Below are positions 45,744 to 54,849 of a stretch of DNA of 56,239 bases, one piece after another. This DNA comes from Bordetella parapertussis (GTDB lineage: Bacteria; Pseudomonadota; Gammaproteobacteria; Burkholderiales; Burkholderiaceae_C). Position numbers and translations under genes: made by a program. The stretch spans positions 1-56,239 of the forward strand of contig CAMATW010000014.1 in the NCBI GenBank assembly GCA_945861305.1, given 5' to 3'. Within the stretch, counting starts at the first letter, position 1. Each line of letters begins with the position of its first letter. Below the pieces are notes generated by a model. The model was not told the DNA's origin. It saw only the letters and a list, made by a program, of their open reading frames with translations, and searched no databases.

Positions 45744-46265
45744 TTAGCGACAAACCGCCGGCGCATATTTTGCCTCTAAGGTGGCCGCACTTGCGATAGA
45801 CAAACCACTGGGCACCGTGGCGCCCTTGGCCAAGCAGCGCCATGCGACTGCGCCTTGCTCGGGGGCGGTGTAGTCTGCTGTCGCATCAGGCAAGGCTGTC
45901 GCAGCCGCAGTGGTTCCAGTGAAAGGCACCAACAGCAAGCTGCCCGCTCCTGCCGCTTTGCTGGTAGTGATGGAGATGACGCCTGTTTTCTGGGCGATGC
46001 TGATGCTGGAGAGGTTTGCTGTGGCCGCGGGGGAGGTGTAGCCCGCAGCGTAACCTTGCTCGGAAGCGGCGCCTGAACTGAGCACATCCAACACTTGGTT
46101 TTTGGCAACACCGGCCAAAGACAGCCCTTCGCTGACGCGGGCACGTACGCTGTAGTCTTGGTAAGCGGGCACCGCAAAGGACGCCAAGATGCCAATGATG
46201 GCAATCACCACCATCAACTCAATGAGGGTGAAACCTGTTTGTGTGCGAAGAGGGTTGCGTTGCAT
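45744..46265 (-). CDS. pilA: Type IV pilin (PilA-like major pilin)
   Basis: A 173-aa prepilin. The leader ends at Gly just before the Phe of [20 protein letters not shown], the type III signal with the +5 Glu needed for assembly. The helix continues [18 protein letters not shown]. Two cysteines near the end, in AWRCLAKG and in PAVCR, form the expected D-region disulphide. The start is ATG 46265, preceded by AAGGAG. No pil assembly genes are nearby, so it would depend on a distant machinery. The middle is rich in Ala, Thr and Ser, typical of variable pilin heads. Confidence 0.9.
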   Translation of the reverse strand: MQRNPLRTQTGFTLIELMVVIAIIGILASFAVPAYQDYSVRARVSEGLSLAGVAKNQVLDVLSSGAASEQGYAAGYTSPAATANLSSISIAQKTGVISITTSKAAGAGSLLLVPFTGTTAAATALPDATADYTAPEQGAVAWRCLAKGATVPSGLSIASAATLEAKYAPAVCR

Positions 46266-46377
46266 GAAAGCTCCTTGGCGTGGTGATGCGTCCATTGTGC
46301 AACCCGCTTTTCTGCGAAGAAGAACTGGCGCCTTCAAAAAAAACAAGTGCAGCTTTCACCTACCCTGACTTGAACGC

Positions 46378-47115
46378 TCAGGGCGGCAGTTCGCGATTCA
46401 TCTCTTGGGCAGATTTAAAGCGAAGCAACAACTTCCCAGCCACGACCACGCCCACCGCACACACACTGCCTGACAGGTAATACAACCAAGCAAGCACTTT
46501 GCCGTTTTCGCCCAGCATGGCTGGCAAGAGTTCAAGCACGCCAGGGTCGGTTACAGCCATGGTGCCGGCGATCCAACCCATGACCATGCCGCCCAAAGTA
46601 ATGACCCACGGAAACCTGTCCATCAAGCGGATAACAAAGGTACTGCCCCACACCACTATAGGAACGCTGACCAAGAGGCCAAACACCACCAGCGCCATTT
46701 TGTGGTCGCCGCCACCCGCCTCAGCGGCCGCGGTGACACCAATGACGTTGTCCACGCTCATCACCAAGTCGGCCAGCACAATGGTTTTGATGGCGCCCCA
46801 AAGCTTTTCACTGGCGTCCACTTCGTGGTCGTCATCTTCTTGGGTAAGAAGTTTCACGCCAATCCACAGCAATAAAGCCGCGCCAAAAAGCTTTAAAAAC
46901 GGGATGCCCAAGAGCGTGAGTGCCACGCCGATCAAGCCGACGCGAATCACAATCGCGCCCATGGTGCCCCAAAAAATACCTTGTCTGCGCTGATGCTCGG
47001 GCAAACCTCGGCAAGCCAAAGCGATGACGATGGCGTTGTCGCCACCCAGCAAAATGTCAATCAAGATGATTTGGCCAACAGCCAACCAAAACGCGGGGTC
47101 TTGTAACAATTCCAT
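46378..47115 (-). CDS. TerC family integral membrane protein
   Basis: A 245-aa protein with about seven transmembrane helices. The TerC signature is present early, IILIDILLGGDNAIVIALAC, and again in the second half as IVLADLVMSVDNVIGVTAAA, each with the conserved Asp residues within the membrane. The family includes tellurite-resistance TerC and the E. coli Alx/YgjT-type manganese exporters that help metallate exoenzymes. The ATG directly abuts the sucD stop, so it is expressed as the third gene of sucC-sucD-terC. A role in Mn handling is inferred from the family. Confidence 0.9.
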   Translation of the reverse strand: MELLQDPAFWLAVGQIILIDILLGGDNAIVIALACRGLPEHQRRQGIFWGTMGAIVIRVGLIGVALTLLGIPFLKLFGAALLLWIGVKLLTQEDDDHEVDASEKLWGAIKTIVLADLVMSVDNVIGVTAAAEAGGGDHKMALVVFGLLVSVPIVVWGSTFVIRLMDRFPWVITLGGMVMGWIAGTMAVTDPGVLELLPAMLGENGKVLAWLYYLSGSVCAVGVVVAGKLLLRFKSAQEMNRELPP

Positions 47116-48009
47116 TTAGAGCATTGCCTTTAGAAGTTTGGCCATCTCAGACGGGTTGCGGGTGATTTTGAATCCGCACTCTTCCATCACCGCCAGCTTG
47201 GCTTCGGCCGTGTCAGCGCCGCCGCTGATCAAGGCACCGGCGTGGCCCATGCGCTTGCCCGCAGGGGCGGTCACACCGGCAATGAAGCCGACGATGGGTT
47301 TTTTCATATTGGCTTTGCACCAGCGAGCGGCTTCGGCTTCGTCGGGTCCGCCGATTTCGCCAATCATGATGACGGCGTCCGTATCGGGGTCGTCGTTGAA
47401 AGCACGCATCACATCGATGTGTTTCAAGCCATTGATCGGGTCGCCACCAATGCCGACCGCGCTGGACTGGCCCAAACCGATTTCGGTGAGTTGCGCCACC
47501 GCTTCGTAGGTCAGCGTGCCAGAGCGAGACACCACGCCAATGCGGCCCTTGCGGTGGATGTGGCCGGGCATGATGCCGATTTTGATTTCATCCGGGGTGA
47601 TGAGGCCCGGGCAGTTGGGGCCAAGCAGGAGGGTGCGTTTGCCGCCCGCCGCTTCTTTGGCCTTCATTTTGTTGCGCACCATCAGCATGTCACGCACAGG
47701 GATGCCTTCGGTGATGCAAATCGCCAAATCGAGGTCGGCTTCCACCGCTTCCCAAATCGCATCTGCTGCACCGGCGGGCGGCACATAAATCACGGAGACG
47801 GTTGCGCCGGTTTGCTTGGCCGCTTCTTTGACAGATGCGTAAATAGGGATGTTGAAGATCGACTCGCCGGCCTTCTTGGGGTTCACACCGGCAACGAAAC
47901 AGTTTTTACCGTTGGCATATTCCTGGCACTTTTCGGTGTGGAACTGACCGGTTTTGCCGGTGATGCCTTGGGTGATGACCTTGGTGTCTTTATTGATGTA
48001 GATGGACAT
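47116..48009 (-). CDS. sucD: Succinate-CoA ligase subunit alpha
   Basis: The alpha subunit of succinyl-CoA synthetase of the citric-acid cycle, 297 aa. It binds CoA ([20 protein letters not shown]) and carries the phosphorylated His in [17 protein letters not shown] near residue 250. [20 protein letters not shown] is another invariant block. It begins 3 nt after the sucC stop and is followed directly by terC. The complementary strand contains a very long open frame with no coding merit. Confidence 0.97.
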   Translation of the reverse strand: MSIYINKDTKVITQGITGKTGQFHTEKCQEYANGKNCFVAGVNPKKAGESIFNIPIYASVKEAAKQTGATVSVIYVPPAGAADAIWEAVEADLDLAICITEGIPVRDMLMVRNKMKAKEAAGGKRTLLLGPNCPGLITPDEIKIGIMPGHIHRKGRIGVVSRSGTLTYEAVAQLTEIGLGQSSAVGIGGDPINGLKHIDVMRAFNDDPDTDAVIMIGEIGGPDEAEAARWCKANMKKPIVGFIAGVTAPAGKRMGHAGALISGGADTAEAKLAVMEECGFKITRNPSEMAKLLKAML

Positions 48010-48012
48010 GAT

Positions 48013-49176
48013 TCAAGCTTTCAATGCGGCAACGACTTTTTGCGCGGCCTCGGCCATGGTGTCGGCGCTGATGATGGGAAGGCCCGACTCAGCCAGCATC
48101 TTCTTGCCCAGGTCTTCGTTGGTGCCCTTCATGCGCACCACCAGTGGCACGGACAGGTTGACCGCTTTGCAAGCGGTGATGACGCCGTGGGCGATGGTGT
48201 CGCACTTCATGATGCCGCCAAAGATGTTGACCAAGATCGCCTTGACCTTGGGGTTCTTGAGCATGATCTTGAAAGCTTCGGTCACCTTCTCGGGGGTGGC
48301 GCCGCCGCCCACATCCAAGAAGTTGGCGGGCTCTGCGCCAAACAGTTTGATGGTGTCCATGGTGGCCATGGCCAAACCAGCGCCGTTGACCAAGCAACCG
48401 ATGTTGCCGTCCAAGCTGATGTAGGCCAAGTCAAACTTAGAAGCTTCGACTTCAGCGGGGTCTTCTTCGTCCAAGTCGCGGTAGGCAACGATCTCGGGGT
48501 GGCGGAACAAGGCGTTGGCGTCAAAGTTGAACTTGGCGTCCAAAGCGATGATGCCGCCCTTGCTGTCGCGGTTCAAAGGGTTGATTTCCACCAAAGAGGC
48601 ATCGGTGTCCATGAAGCACTTGTAGAGCTTTTGGAACACATCCACTGCTTGGGCGGTGGAGTCGGCGGGCAGGCCAATCGAATTGGCGATCTTCTTGGCT
48701 TGTGCTTCTGTCAGGCCAGTCAGCGGGTCGATGAACTCAGTGATGATTTTCTCGGGAGTGATGTGCGCGACCTCTTCGATGTCCATGCCACCTTCGCTCG
48801 ACGCAATGAAGGCAATCTTTTGCGTGGCGCGATCGGTGACGAGCGACACGTAATATTCTTTTTGTATGTCCGCGCCGTCTTCAATATAGAGGCGTCGCAC
48901 CTTTTGACCCATGGGGCCGGTTTGATGGGTTTTGAGCTGCATGCCCAAAATCTCGCTGGCCAAGCGCTTGACGTCGTCGATGCTTTTGGCCACTTTCACG
49001 CCGCCGCCTTTGCCGCGACCACCGGCATGGATTTGGGCCTTGACCACCCACACGGGGCCGCCAAGCTTTTGCGCTGCTTCCACAGCTTCTTGAATAGTGA
49101 AGGCAGCGATTCCGCGAGGAACCGACACACCAAATTGACGCAAGATGTCCTTGCCTTGGTATTCGTGGATTTTCAT
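48013..49176 (-). CDS. sucC: Succinate-CoA ligase (ADP-forming) subunit beta
   Basis: The nucleotide-binding beta subunit of succinyl-CoA synthetase, 387 aa, close to the 388 of E. coli SucC. It opens [20 protein letters not shown], has the ATP-grasp lysine region [20 protein letters not shown], the acidic [13 protein letters not shown] metal motif and the C-terminal [20 protein letters not shown]. It is the first gene of sucC-sucD-terC. The upstream 191-nt gap to argC must hold its promoter; TTTATAGC about 20 nt upstream of the ATG is only a weak -10 candidate. Confidence 0.97.
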   Translation of the reverse strand: MKIHEYQGKDILRQFGVSVPRGIAAFTIQEAVEAAQKLGGPVWVVKAQIHAGGRGKGGGVKVAKSIDDVKRLASEILGMQLKTHQTGPMGQKVRRLYIEDGADIQKEYYVSLVTDRATQKIAFIASSEGGMDIEEVAHITPEKIITEFIDPLTGLTEAQAKKIANSIGLPADSTAQAVDVFQKLYKCFMDTDASLVEINPLNRDSKGGIIALDAKFNFDANALFRHPEIVAYRDLDEEDPAEVEASKFDLAYISLDGNIGCLVNGAGLAMATMDTIKLFGAEPANFLDVGGGATPEKVTEAFKIMLKNPKVKAILVNIFGGIMKCDTIAHGVITACKAVNLSVPLVVRMKGTNEDLGKKMLAESGLPIISADTMAEAAQKVVAALKA

Positions 49177-49367
49177 GGGACTCGCTTTCTAAGGGTCACG
49201 CTATAAACAGCGCTGACCTGCATGGTCTTGGGTCTTACCCGTTACAGAGCGGGATTGCCACGGAATGTATCATGTTGCATTGCACCAAGAACGACTCTGC
49301 GCGTCTCTTGACATGGGGCTTACAGTCTTTGCTGTCACCTATGTTTCTTCCCGAAAGAATTCTCAAC

Positions 49368-50294
49368 ATGGCTCAGGTTTTTATTGACGGCGAAGCGGGT
49401 ACCACCGGTCTGCAAATTTGCGAACACTTGGCTTTGTTGCCCCAGATCAAGGTGGTCAGCATTGACCCTGCCGAGCGCAAAAACCCCGAGGCTAAACGCG
49501 CCTTGATGGCCGATGTGGATATGGTGATTCTGTGTTTACACGACGATGCTGCACTTGAAACCGTGGCCATGGTGGACGCGATGTCGGGTCATCAACCGCG
49601 CATCATTGACGCCTCGACCGCCCATCGCACCCATGCCGATTGGGTTTATGGTTTCCCAGAGTTAGCACTTGGACAGGCGGACAAGGTGCGCCAAGCCCAG
49701 CGCGTGGCCAACCCTGGTTGCTACGCCACTGGTGCGATTGCACTGATTCGCCCGTTGATTGACGCCGGTTTATTACCCCGCGACTTTGCGCTGAGCTTGC
49801 CCAGCGTCAGCGGCTATTCGGGCGGTGGGCGCAGCATGATCGAGGCCTACGAAGCGGGCCAAGTTCCCTTGTTTGAAGCCTATGCATTGGGTTTGTCACA
49901 CAAGCACATTCCTGAAATCATGCACTGCACAGGCCTCACTTGTCGGCCGCTGTTTGTGCCCAGCGTTGGCAATTTCAAGCAAGGCATGATTGTACAAATG
50001 CCGCTGCATTTGGATGCGCTGCCTGGGCGCGTGAAGGCCAGCGATTTGCATGAGGCGCTGGCCGCCCACTATGCCCAAACCAACGACCCCAGCAATCCTT
50101 GCGTGAAGGTGTTGCCCCCCACCGACGACTTGAAGCTTGACGCCACCGCTTTGAACGACACCAACCTGATGGAGCTGCGGGTGTTTGCCAACGAAAAACA
50201 TAGCCATGCGGTGCTGATGGCTCGCTTGGACAACCTAGGAAAAGGCGCCAGCGGTGCGGCGGTGCAAAACCTTCGCTTGATGCTCGGCGTTTAG
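49368..50294 (+). CDS. argC: N-acetyl-gamma-glutamyl-phosphate reductase, type 2
   Basis: Catalyses the third step of arginine synthesis, reducing N-acetylglutamyl phosphate to the semialdehyde. The 308-aa product is of the short type 2 class: it starts [20 protein letters not shown], has the nucleophile in [15 protein letters not shown] and SYSGGG-like [17 protein letters not shown], and ends with [13 protein letters not shown] 49368 is chosen because the Rossmann strand starts there; an upstream in-frame ATG at 49272 would add 32 unsupported residues. It sits between sucC and recX, and a structured repeat starts immediately after its stop. Confidence 0.94.
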   Translation: MAQVFIDGEAGTTGLQICEHLALLPQIKVVSIDPAERKNPEAKRALMADVDMVILCLHDDAALETVAMVDAMSGHQPRIIDASTAHRTHADWVYGFPELALGQADKVRQAQRVANPGCYATGAIALIRPLIDAGLLPRDFALSLPSVSGYSGGGRSMIEAYEAGQVPLFEAYALGLSHKHIPEIMHCTGLTCRPLFVPSVGNFKQGMIVQMPLHLDALPGRVKASDLHEALAAHYAQTNDPSNPCVKVLPPTDDLKLDATALNDTNLMELRVFANEKHSHAVLMARLDNLGKGASGAAVQNLRLMLGV

Positions 50295-50295
50295 T

Positions 50296-50407
50296 CGTCA
50301 TTGCGAGGGGCATAGCCCCGAAGCAATCTTGTAAGTCGCCAGCCGCAGGTTCGGCCTCGCCTCCATGCTTGCACAACGTCGGCTGCGGCCGACCTGCGAC
50401 TCACGCC
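50296..50407. repeat. Second copy of the structured repeat (shorter)
   Basis: Starts CGTCATTGCGAGGGGCATAG, containing the hairpin GGGGC-ATA-GCCCC, and continues GAAGCAATC like the left arm at 7174. It then carries the 59-bp core in inverted orientation (50342-50400). It occupies nearly all of the gap between the argC stop (50294) and the recX stop (50425). With two stops converging, it may also act as a transcription barrier. Confidence 0.78.
50342..50400 (-). repeat. 59-bp repeat core, copy B
   Basis: The reverse complement of this stretch matches copy A (7269-7327) at 56 of 59 positions, with all three differences near the end closest to argC. The inner hairpin arms CGTCGGCTGCGGCCGAC are fully kept, and the perfect terminal GTCGCAGG/CCTGCGAC pair of copy A is weakened here. 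Confidence 0.85.
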
Positions 50408-50424
50408 TTGCGGTTTTGAAAAAA

Positions 50425-50964
50425 TTATTCGTCGCCCAAACCCGAGACGACTTGACGAACCACCTCGCCCGAAAAACCTCGGCTGGCCAAAAAACGGGCT
50501 TGCTTGTTGCGGTCTGTGGCAGAAGTAGCGAGTTGACCGAATTTCTTTTGCCACACGGCCCGCGCCCTTGCCAACTCTGTGCCCTTAAGGTCCGCCATGG
50601 TTTCGGCCACCATGTCGGCGCTGACGCCTTTGGCCTGCAACTCTTGGCGAATCCTTGACGCGCCAAGCTTGCCAGAGCGTCGGTTGACCAAGGTTTCGAC
50701 CACCCTTGCGTCGTCTACCAAGCCTTTGGCAGCTAACTGTGCCAAGGCTTGCTCGACTTCTTCTGGGCTGGCATCTGCGGCTGTGAGTTTGTCGCTTAGC
50801 TCTTGGCGCGAATATTCTCTCTGCGCCAAGAGGCTGACAGCTTTGGCTTTGACCGTTGGCGGGTTAACCACTGCACCTGTTTTGCCCCGCGTCGCGATTG
50901 ACGCAGGTGGTTCAGCACCACCTTGCACCACCTTGAACGGCCAATTCACCACGACGGCGCTCAC
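50425..50964 (-). CDS. recX: Regulatory protein RecX
   Basis: RecX binds RecA filaments and limits their extension. The 179-aa product matches the family from about residue 38: [20 protein letters not shown], then [20 protein letters not shown] and [20 protein letters not shown], the three-helix repeats. The first 35 residues are a less conserved, flexible extension. The ATG overlaps the recA stop by four bases, so RecX is made from the SOS-controlled recA transcript. The repeat at 50296-50407 follows its stop. Confidence 0.94.
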   Translation of the reverse strand: MSAVVVNWPFKVVQGGAEPPASIATRGKTGAVVNPPTVKAKAVSLLAQREYSRQELSDKLTAADASPEEVEQALAQLAAKGLVDDARVVETLVNRRSGKLGASRIRQELQAKGVSADMVAETMADLKGTELARARAVWQKKFGQLATSATDRNKQARFLASRGFSGEVVRQVVSGLGDE

Positions 50965-52022
50965 TTGACCGCTTGTAATTTGGGTTCTTCGGCCTCGGAG
51001 GGCAACAAAGGGATGCCCAAGGACTCACGTACTTTGTTTTCGATCTCAAAGGCCAACTCAGGGTTCTCGCGTAAAAACTCGCGAGAGTTGTCGCGGCCTT
51101 GGCCGATTTTTTCGCCTTGGTAGGCATACCAAGCACCGGATTTGTCGACGATTTTGGCTATTACGCCCATGTCGATGATTTCGCCAAGACGACTGATGCC
51201 CTCGCCAAACAAGATGTCGAACTCGGCGGTTTTGAACGGGGGTGCCACTTTGTTTTTGACCACCTTGACCTTGGTTTCGTTGCCAATGGCCTCTTCGCCC
51301 TTTTTGATGGTGCCGGTGCGACGGATGTCTAAACGCACAGAAGCGTAGAACTTCAAGGCGTTGCCACCGGTGGTGGTTTCGGGTGAGCCGAACATGACGC
51401 CAATCTTCATGCGGATTTGGTTGATGAAGATGACGGTGCAGTTGGTTTTCTTGATGTGCGCGGTGAGCTTGCGCAAGGCTTGGCTCATGAGGCGGGCTTG
51501 CAGGCCGGGAAGTGAGTCGCCCATTTCGCCTTCTAACTCGGCCTTGGGCGTGAGCGCCGCCACCGAGTCGATGACGATCAGGTCCACCGCGCCCGAGCGC
51601 ACCAAGCTGTCGACAATTTCCAAGGCTTGCTCGCCAGTGTCAGGTTGGCTGATGAGCAGTTCTTGCAGATTAACGCCCAGCTTTTGCGCGTATTGAACGT
51701 CCAAGGCGTGCTCGGCGTCCACAAAGGCGCAGGTGCCAGCCATTTTTTGCATTTCGGCGATGACTTGCAGTGTGAGGGTGGTTTTGCCTGAAGACTCAGG
51801 GCCGTATATTTCGATAACGCGACCGCGTGGCAGACCGCCCACACCCAAGGCCACGTCGAGACCCAGCGATCCGGTGGACACCACTTGGATGTCCGCGATA
51901 GCCTCGCCTTCGCCCAAACGCATGATGGTGCCCTTGCCAAACTGCTTTTCAATTTGGGCCAAGGCGGCTTGCAGTGCTTTGGCCTTTTCGCCTGCGGCGG
52001 CGATGCTTTTCACGTTGTCCAT
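50961..52022 (-). CDS. recA: Recombinase A
   Basis: RecA forms filaments on single-stranded DNA, carries out strand exchange and triggers LexA self-cleavage. The 353-aa product has Walker [10 protein letters not shown] (74-82), the MAW motif region and QLRMKIG-like [20 protein letters not shown] containing loops L1/L2. The C-terminus is acidic ([12 protein letters not shown]). ATG 52022 is preceded by AAAGGAG at the right distance. The upstream region holds a recognisable promoter and two adjacent SOS boxes. It is coupled to recX. Confidence 0.98.
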   Translation of the reverse strand: MDNVKSIAAAGEKAKALQAALAQIEKQFGKGTIMRLGEGEAIADIQVVSTGSLGLDVALGVGGLPRGRVIEIYGPESSGKTTLTLQVIAEMQKMAGTCAFVDAEHALDVQYAQKLGVNLQELLISQPDTGEQALEIVDSLVRSGAVDLIVIDSVAALTPKAELEGEMGDSLPGLQARLMSQALRKLTAHIKKTNCTVIFINQIRMKIGVMFGSPETTTGGNALKFYASVRLDIRRTGTIKKGEEAIGNETKVKVVKNKVAPPFKTAEFDILFGEGISRLGEIIDMGVIAKIVDKSGAWYAYQGEKIGQGRDNSREFLRENPELAFEIENKVRESLGIPLLPSEAEEPKLQAVK

Positions 52023-52066
52023 GGAAATCTCCTTTAAGGTCAATGGGTTGTGAGACACATCAAAAC

Positions 52067-52082
52067 CTGTTACTAACCACAG
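52067..52082. promoter_or_regulatory. SOS (LexA) box 1 of recA
   Basis: CTGTTACTAACCACAG is a perfect CTGT-N8-ACAG site. It lies downstream of the predicted transcription start, between it and the recA ATG. It is one base away from a second box. Confidence 0.7.
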
Positions 52083-52083
52083 G

Positions 52084-52099
52084 CTGGATGCTTGAACAG
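52084..52099. promoter_or_regulatory. SOS (LexA) box 2 of recA
   Basis: Read on the recA strand this is CTGTTCAAGCATCCAG within TACTGTTCAAGCATCCAGCC, closely resembling the E. coli recA box. It matches CTG-N10-CAG with one deviation in the fourth-base rule. It directly follows the -10 element, where LexA would block RNA polymerase. Confidence 0.82.
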
Positions 52100-52100
52100 T

Positions 52101-52129
52101 ACTTTATCTGCCTTGTACATTTCTGTAAA
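52101..52129 (-). promoter_or_regulatory. Sigma-70 promoter of recA
   Basis: On the minus strand: -35 TTTACA (52129-52124), 17-nt spacer, -10 TAAAGT (52106-52101). The expected start falls near 52094, inside SOS box 2. The spacing and overlap with the box support the assignment. Confidence 0.72.
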
Positions 52130-52164
52130 CACTTTTTTTGGTCAGTTTGCCTTACGATATACCG

Positions 52165-52653
52165 ATGACTTTTAATCTGCTTCCTTCCGCACAAGACAGG
52201 CGCCAGTCGCACTTGGGGCGACTGCTGGGCCACGCCATGCGCCGCTTTGACGCAAGGGTGTTGGCGCTGATGGCGCAGCACATTGACGCGCCATTGGCCT
52301 TGTCCAATTTGGCCGCTCGCGACAAGGTCAGCGCGGCGCACATCCACATCACACGGCACCTGCCCTTGGAGGGCGCAAGGTTGAATGAACTCGCAGCCAT
52401 GGCAGGCATGAGCAAGCAAGCCATGGGGGACTTGGTCAACCAATGCGTGGCGTGGGGCGTGGTGCGGCGTGAAGACGACGCGGGCGACGCACGCGCCAAG
52501 CGCATCGTGTTCACCGAGACAGGTCTTTCGTGGCTGAAAGCCTTTGAGGCTGCCATCGCGCAAGCCGAAGAAGAATTTCGCCAAGAAGTGGGTACCGATG
52601 TGGCCACAGTCGTCAGCTTGGGGCTGGAAGCCTACGCAGCAGACTGGCGTTAA
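52165..52653 (+). CDS. MarR family transcriptional regulator
   Basis: A 162-aa winged-helix regulator. The N-terminal helix HLGRLLGHAMRRFDARVLAL is followed by the DNA-recognition helices LNELAAMAGMSKQAMGDLVN and the wing GVVRREDDAGDARAKRIVFT, which is the hallmark D-x-R-D/A-x-R of MarR proteins. It is divergent from recA, 142 nt between starts, and lies 76 nt upstream of a response-regulator gene on the same strand. Its ligand is unknown. An in-frame GTG at 52138 is a less likely start. Confidence 0.88.
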   Translation: MTFNLLPSAQDRRQSHLGRLLGHAMRRFDARVLALMAQHIDAPLALSNLAARDKVSAAHIHITRHLPLEGARLNELAAMAGMSKQAMGDLVNQCVAWGVVRREDDAGDARAKRIVFTETGLSWLKAFEAAIAQAEEEFRQEVGTDVATVVSLGLEAYAADWR

Positions 52654-52729
52654 CCCCATCATGTACCGGGCATCTGCGTGTAAGTTCAACCTAGAATGGA
52701 CAAAAATACAGTCGAGGGGAGTCAAGCAC

Positions 52730-53431
52730 ATGCGCATACTGATCGCTGAAGATGACCAGGTGCTGGCGGACGGTTTGTTGCGAACCCTGCGCGCGTCTGG
52801 CGCTGCCGTCGACCATGTCGCCAACGGCACCGAAGCCGATGCCGCTTTGATGACATCGCAAGAATTCGATCTCATCATCCTCGATTTAGGTCTACCCAAA
52901 ATGCACGGCCTTGAAGTCTTGAAGCGGCTGCGCGCCCGAGGCAACAACCTGCCTGTACTCATCCTCACCGCCGCTGACAGCGTGGACGAACGCGTCAAGG
53001 GTTTGGACTACGGCGCGGACGATTACATGGCCAAACCTTTTTCGCTGCAAGAACTTGAAGCGCGGGTGCGCGCCCTGACCCGCCGCGGCATGGGCAGCAC
53101 CACCGCCACCATCAGCCACGGCCCGCTCATTTACGACCAATCGGGACGTGTGGCAACCATCGATGGACGCATGGTGGAATTGTCTGCGCGTGAACTGGGC
53201 TTGCTTGAAGTACTGCTGCAACGCGTGGGCCGCTTGGTCAGCAAAGACCAGTTGGTTGAACGTCTGTGCGAGTGGGGTGAAGAGGTGAGCAATAACGCTA
53301 TCGAGGTCTACATCCACCGTTTGCGTAAAAAAATCGAGAAGGGGCCCATTCGCATCGCGACGGTGCGCGGATTGGGTTACTGCTTGGAAAAAATCCACCC
53401 CGTTACTGATACCGCACCGACTGTCCCGTGA
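52730..53431 (+). CDS. OmpR-family response regulator (TctD/QseB-like)
   Basis: A 233-aa two-component response regulator. The receiver domain opens MRILIAEDDQ with acidic residues D8-D9, the phosphoacceptor D52 in LIILDLGLPKMHG and Lys102 in DDYMAKPF. The C-terminal winged helix (about 135-225) shows LSARELGLLEVLLQRVGRLV and NAIEVYIHRLRKKIEKGPIR. ATG 52730 is used; the open frame upstream overlaps the MarR gene and is spurious. It overlaps the sensor kinase gene by four bases. Its resemblance to TctD is an inference from gene context and length. Confidence 0.92.
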   Translation: MRILIAEDDQVLADGLLRTLRASGAAVDHVANGTEADAALMTSQEFDLIILDLGLPKMHGLEVLKRLRARGNNLPVLILTAADSVDERVKGLDYGADDYMAKPFSLQELEARVRALTRRGMGSTTATISHGPLIYDQSGRVATIDGRMVELSARELGLLEVLLQRVGRLVSKDQLVERLCEWGEEVSNNAIEVYIHRLRKKIEKGPIRIATVRGLGYCLEKIHPVTDTAPTVP

Positions 53432-54849
53432 AGCTCTTTCAGCGCCGCCAGCGCTCTTTGTTTGGCGAAATTCTCGATTGGATGCTCACGCCGTTTTTGC
53501 TGCTGTGGCCCATCACTTTTGGTTTGACTTGGCTGATTGCCGAGGGCATTGCCAAGGTGCCATTTGATCGCGGCTTGGGACAAAACGCACGTGCGATCGC
53601 TCAACTCGTGCAAAGCGACGATAAAACGGTGCGCTTTTCCTTTTCCCAGCCAGCCCACGAAATTTTGCACGCTGACGAAACCGATGAGGTGTACTACCAA
53701 GTCTTGGGTGCCAAGGGAGAGTTTTTAAGCGGGGACAACGAGTTGCCCCTGCCCCAAGAAGATGAAAAACTGGTCACAGATGAGCTGCGAATGCGTGACG
53801 ATGTGCGCAAAGGCGTGCCCATACGCGTGGCCTACATCTGGGTGCGGGTCAAGGCGCAAAGCGCCAGACCGGCTTTGGTGCAAGTCGCCGAAACCTTGGA
53901 AAAACGCTCGGTACTGGCCAATGAAATCATCAAGGGCGTGATGCTGCCGCAATTCGTCATCTTGCCCTTAGCGGCCTTGCTGATTTGGTTGGCGTTGGCG
54001 CGAGGCATTCAGCCGCTGAATGAACTTGAGCAACGCATACGCCAGCGCAAGACTGACGACATGAGCCCCTTGGATGAAAGCGTTGTGCCTATCGAAGTTT
54101 CGCCACTGGTGTCATCCATCAACGATTTGCTGCAACGCCTGCAAGACTCCATCGCCAACCAAAAACGCTTTTTGGCCGATGCAGCGCACCAGTTGAAAAC
54201 CCCTTTGGCGGGTCTGCGTATGCAAGCCGACTTGGCCCTGCGCAAAGACGCCAATGCAGATGATTTGAAACAATCGCTTCACCATATTGGTCGTGCCAGT
54301 ATTCGCGCCACCCACACCGTGAACCAACTGTTGGCTTTGGCGCGCGCTGAGAGCAGCGGCGCGCCTGTGGCCAAACAAGCCTGCGACCTGAGTGCGCTGA
54401 CCATGGAGGTGGTGAAAGACTGCTTGCCGCGTGCCATGGACAAACACATCGATTTGGGCTTTGACGACGCGTGCGACTCAGCTGGACTGCAAGGCAACCC
54501 GACCTTGCTCAAAGAGATGGTACGTAACCTGATTGAAAACGCTTTGAACTACACACCTTCTACGCCTGAGCACCCTGGCGTGGTGACAGCGCGGGTCTAC
54601 CGCAATGCCAAAAATGCGCTGGTGCTGCAGGTGGAGGACTCAGGGCCAGGCATTACTGAGGCTGAGCGCGAACGAGTCTTTGAGCCCTTCTACCGGATAC
54701 TGGGTACCGAGGCCGACGGCTCGGGCTTAGGTTTGCCCATCGTGCTTGAAATTGCCCACAAGCACGGCGCAACGGTGGATTTGCAAGAGACCCTTCCAGG
54801 ACAGAAGCTACCTGGGGCGCAATTCAACGTGGTGTTTGCACAGCCCTAA
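53428..54849 (+). CDS. Sensor histidine kinase (TctE/QseC-like)
   Basis: A 473-aa membrane-bound kinase starting with GTG, which overlaps the response regulator stop (GTGA). There are two transmembrane helices (about 23-43 and 170-190) around a periplasmic sensor of about 125 residues. A HAMP region follows, then the H-box FLADAAHQLKTPLAGLRMQA with His255, the N-box RNLIENALNYTPSTPEHPG, the G1 box VEDSGPGI and the G2 box GSGLGLPIVLEIAHKHG. The sensor domain resembles the 2CSK_N type of TctE-like kinases. The signal is unknown; the adjacent ABC transporter suggests nutrient uptake control. Confidence 0.92.
   Translation: MKLFQRRQRSLFGEILDWMLTPFLLLWPITFGLTWLIAEGIAKVPFDRGLGQNARAIAQLVQSDDKTVRFSFSQPAHEILHADETDEVYYQVLGAKGEFLSGDNELPLPQEDEKLVTDELRMRDDVRKGVPIRVAYIWVRVKAQSARPALVQVAETLEKRSVLANEIIKGVMLPQFVILPLAALLIWLALARGIQPLNELEQRIRQRKTDDMSPLDESVVPIEVSPLVSSINDLLQRLQDSIANQKRFLADAAHQLKTPLAGLRMQADLALRKDANADDLKQSLHHIGRASIRATHTVNQLLALARAESSGAPVAKQACDLSALTMEVVKDCLPRAMDKHIDLGFDDACDSAGLQGNPTLLKEMVRNLIENALNYTPSTPEHPGVVTARVYRNAKNALVLQVEDSGPGITEAERERVFEPFYRILGTEADGSGLGLPIVLEIAHKHGATVDLQETLPGQKLPGAQFNVVFAQP

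Noticed and set aside
47242..49206. A 654-codon open frame on the plus strand through sucD and sucC
   Set aside because: It is exactly antisense to two clear citric-acid-cycle genes, is rich in His, Asp and Gly as expected from their reverse complement, and matches no family I know.
49308..49340. TTGACA at 49308 as an argC promoter
   Set aside because: The -35 hexamer is perfect, but no -10 lies at 16-19 nt; the nearest TATGTT is 26 nt away.
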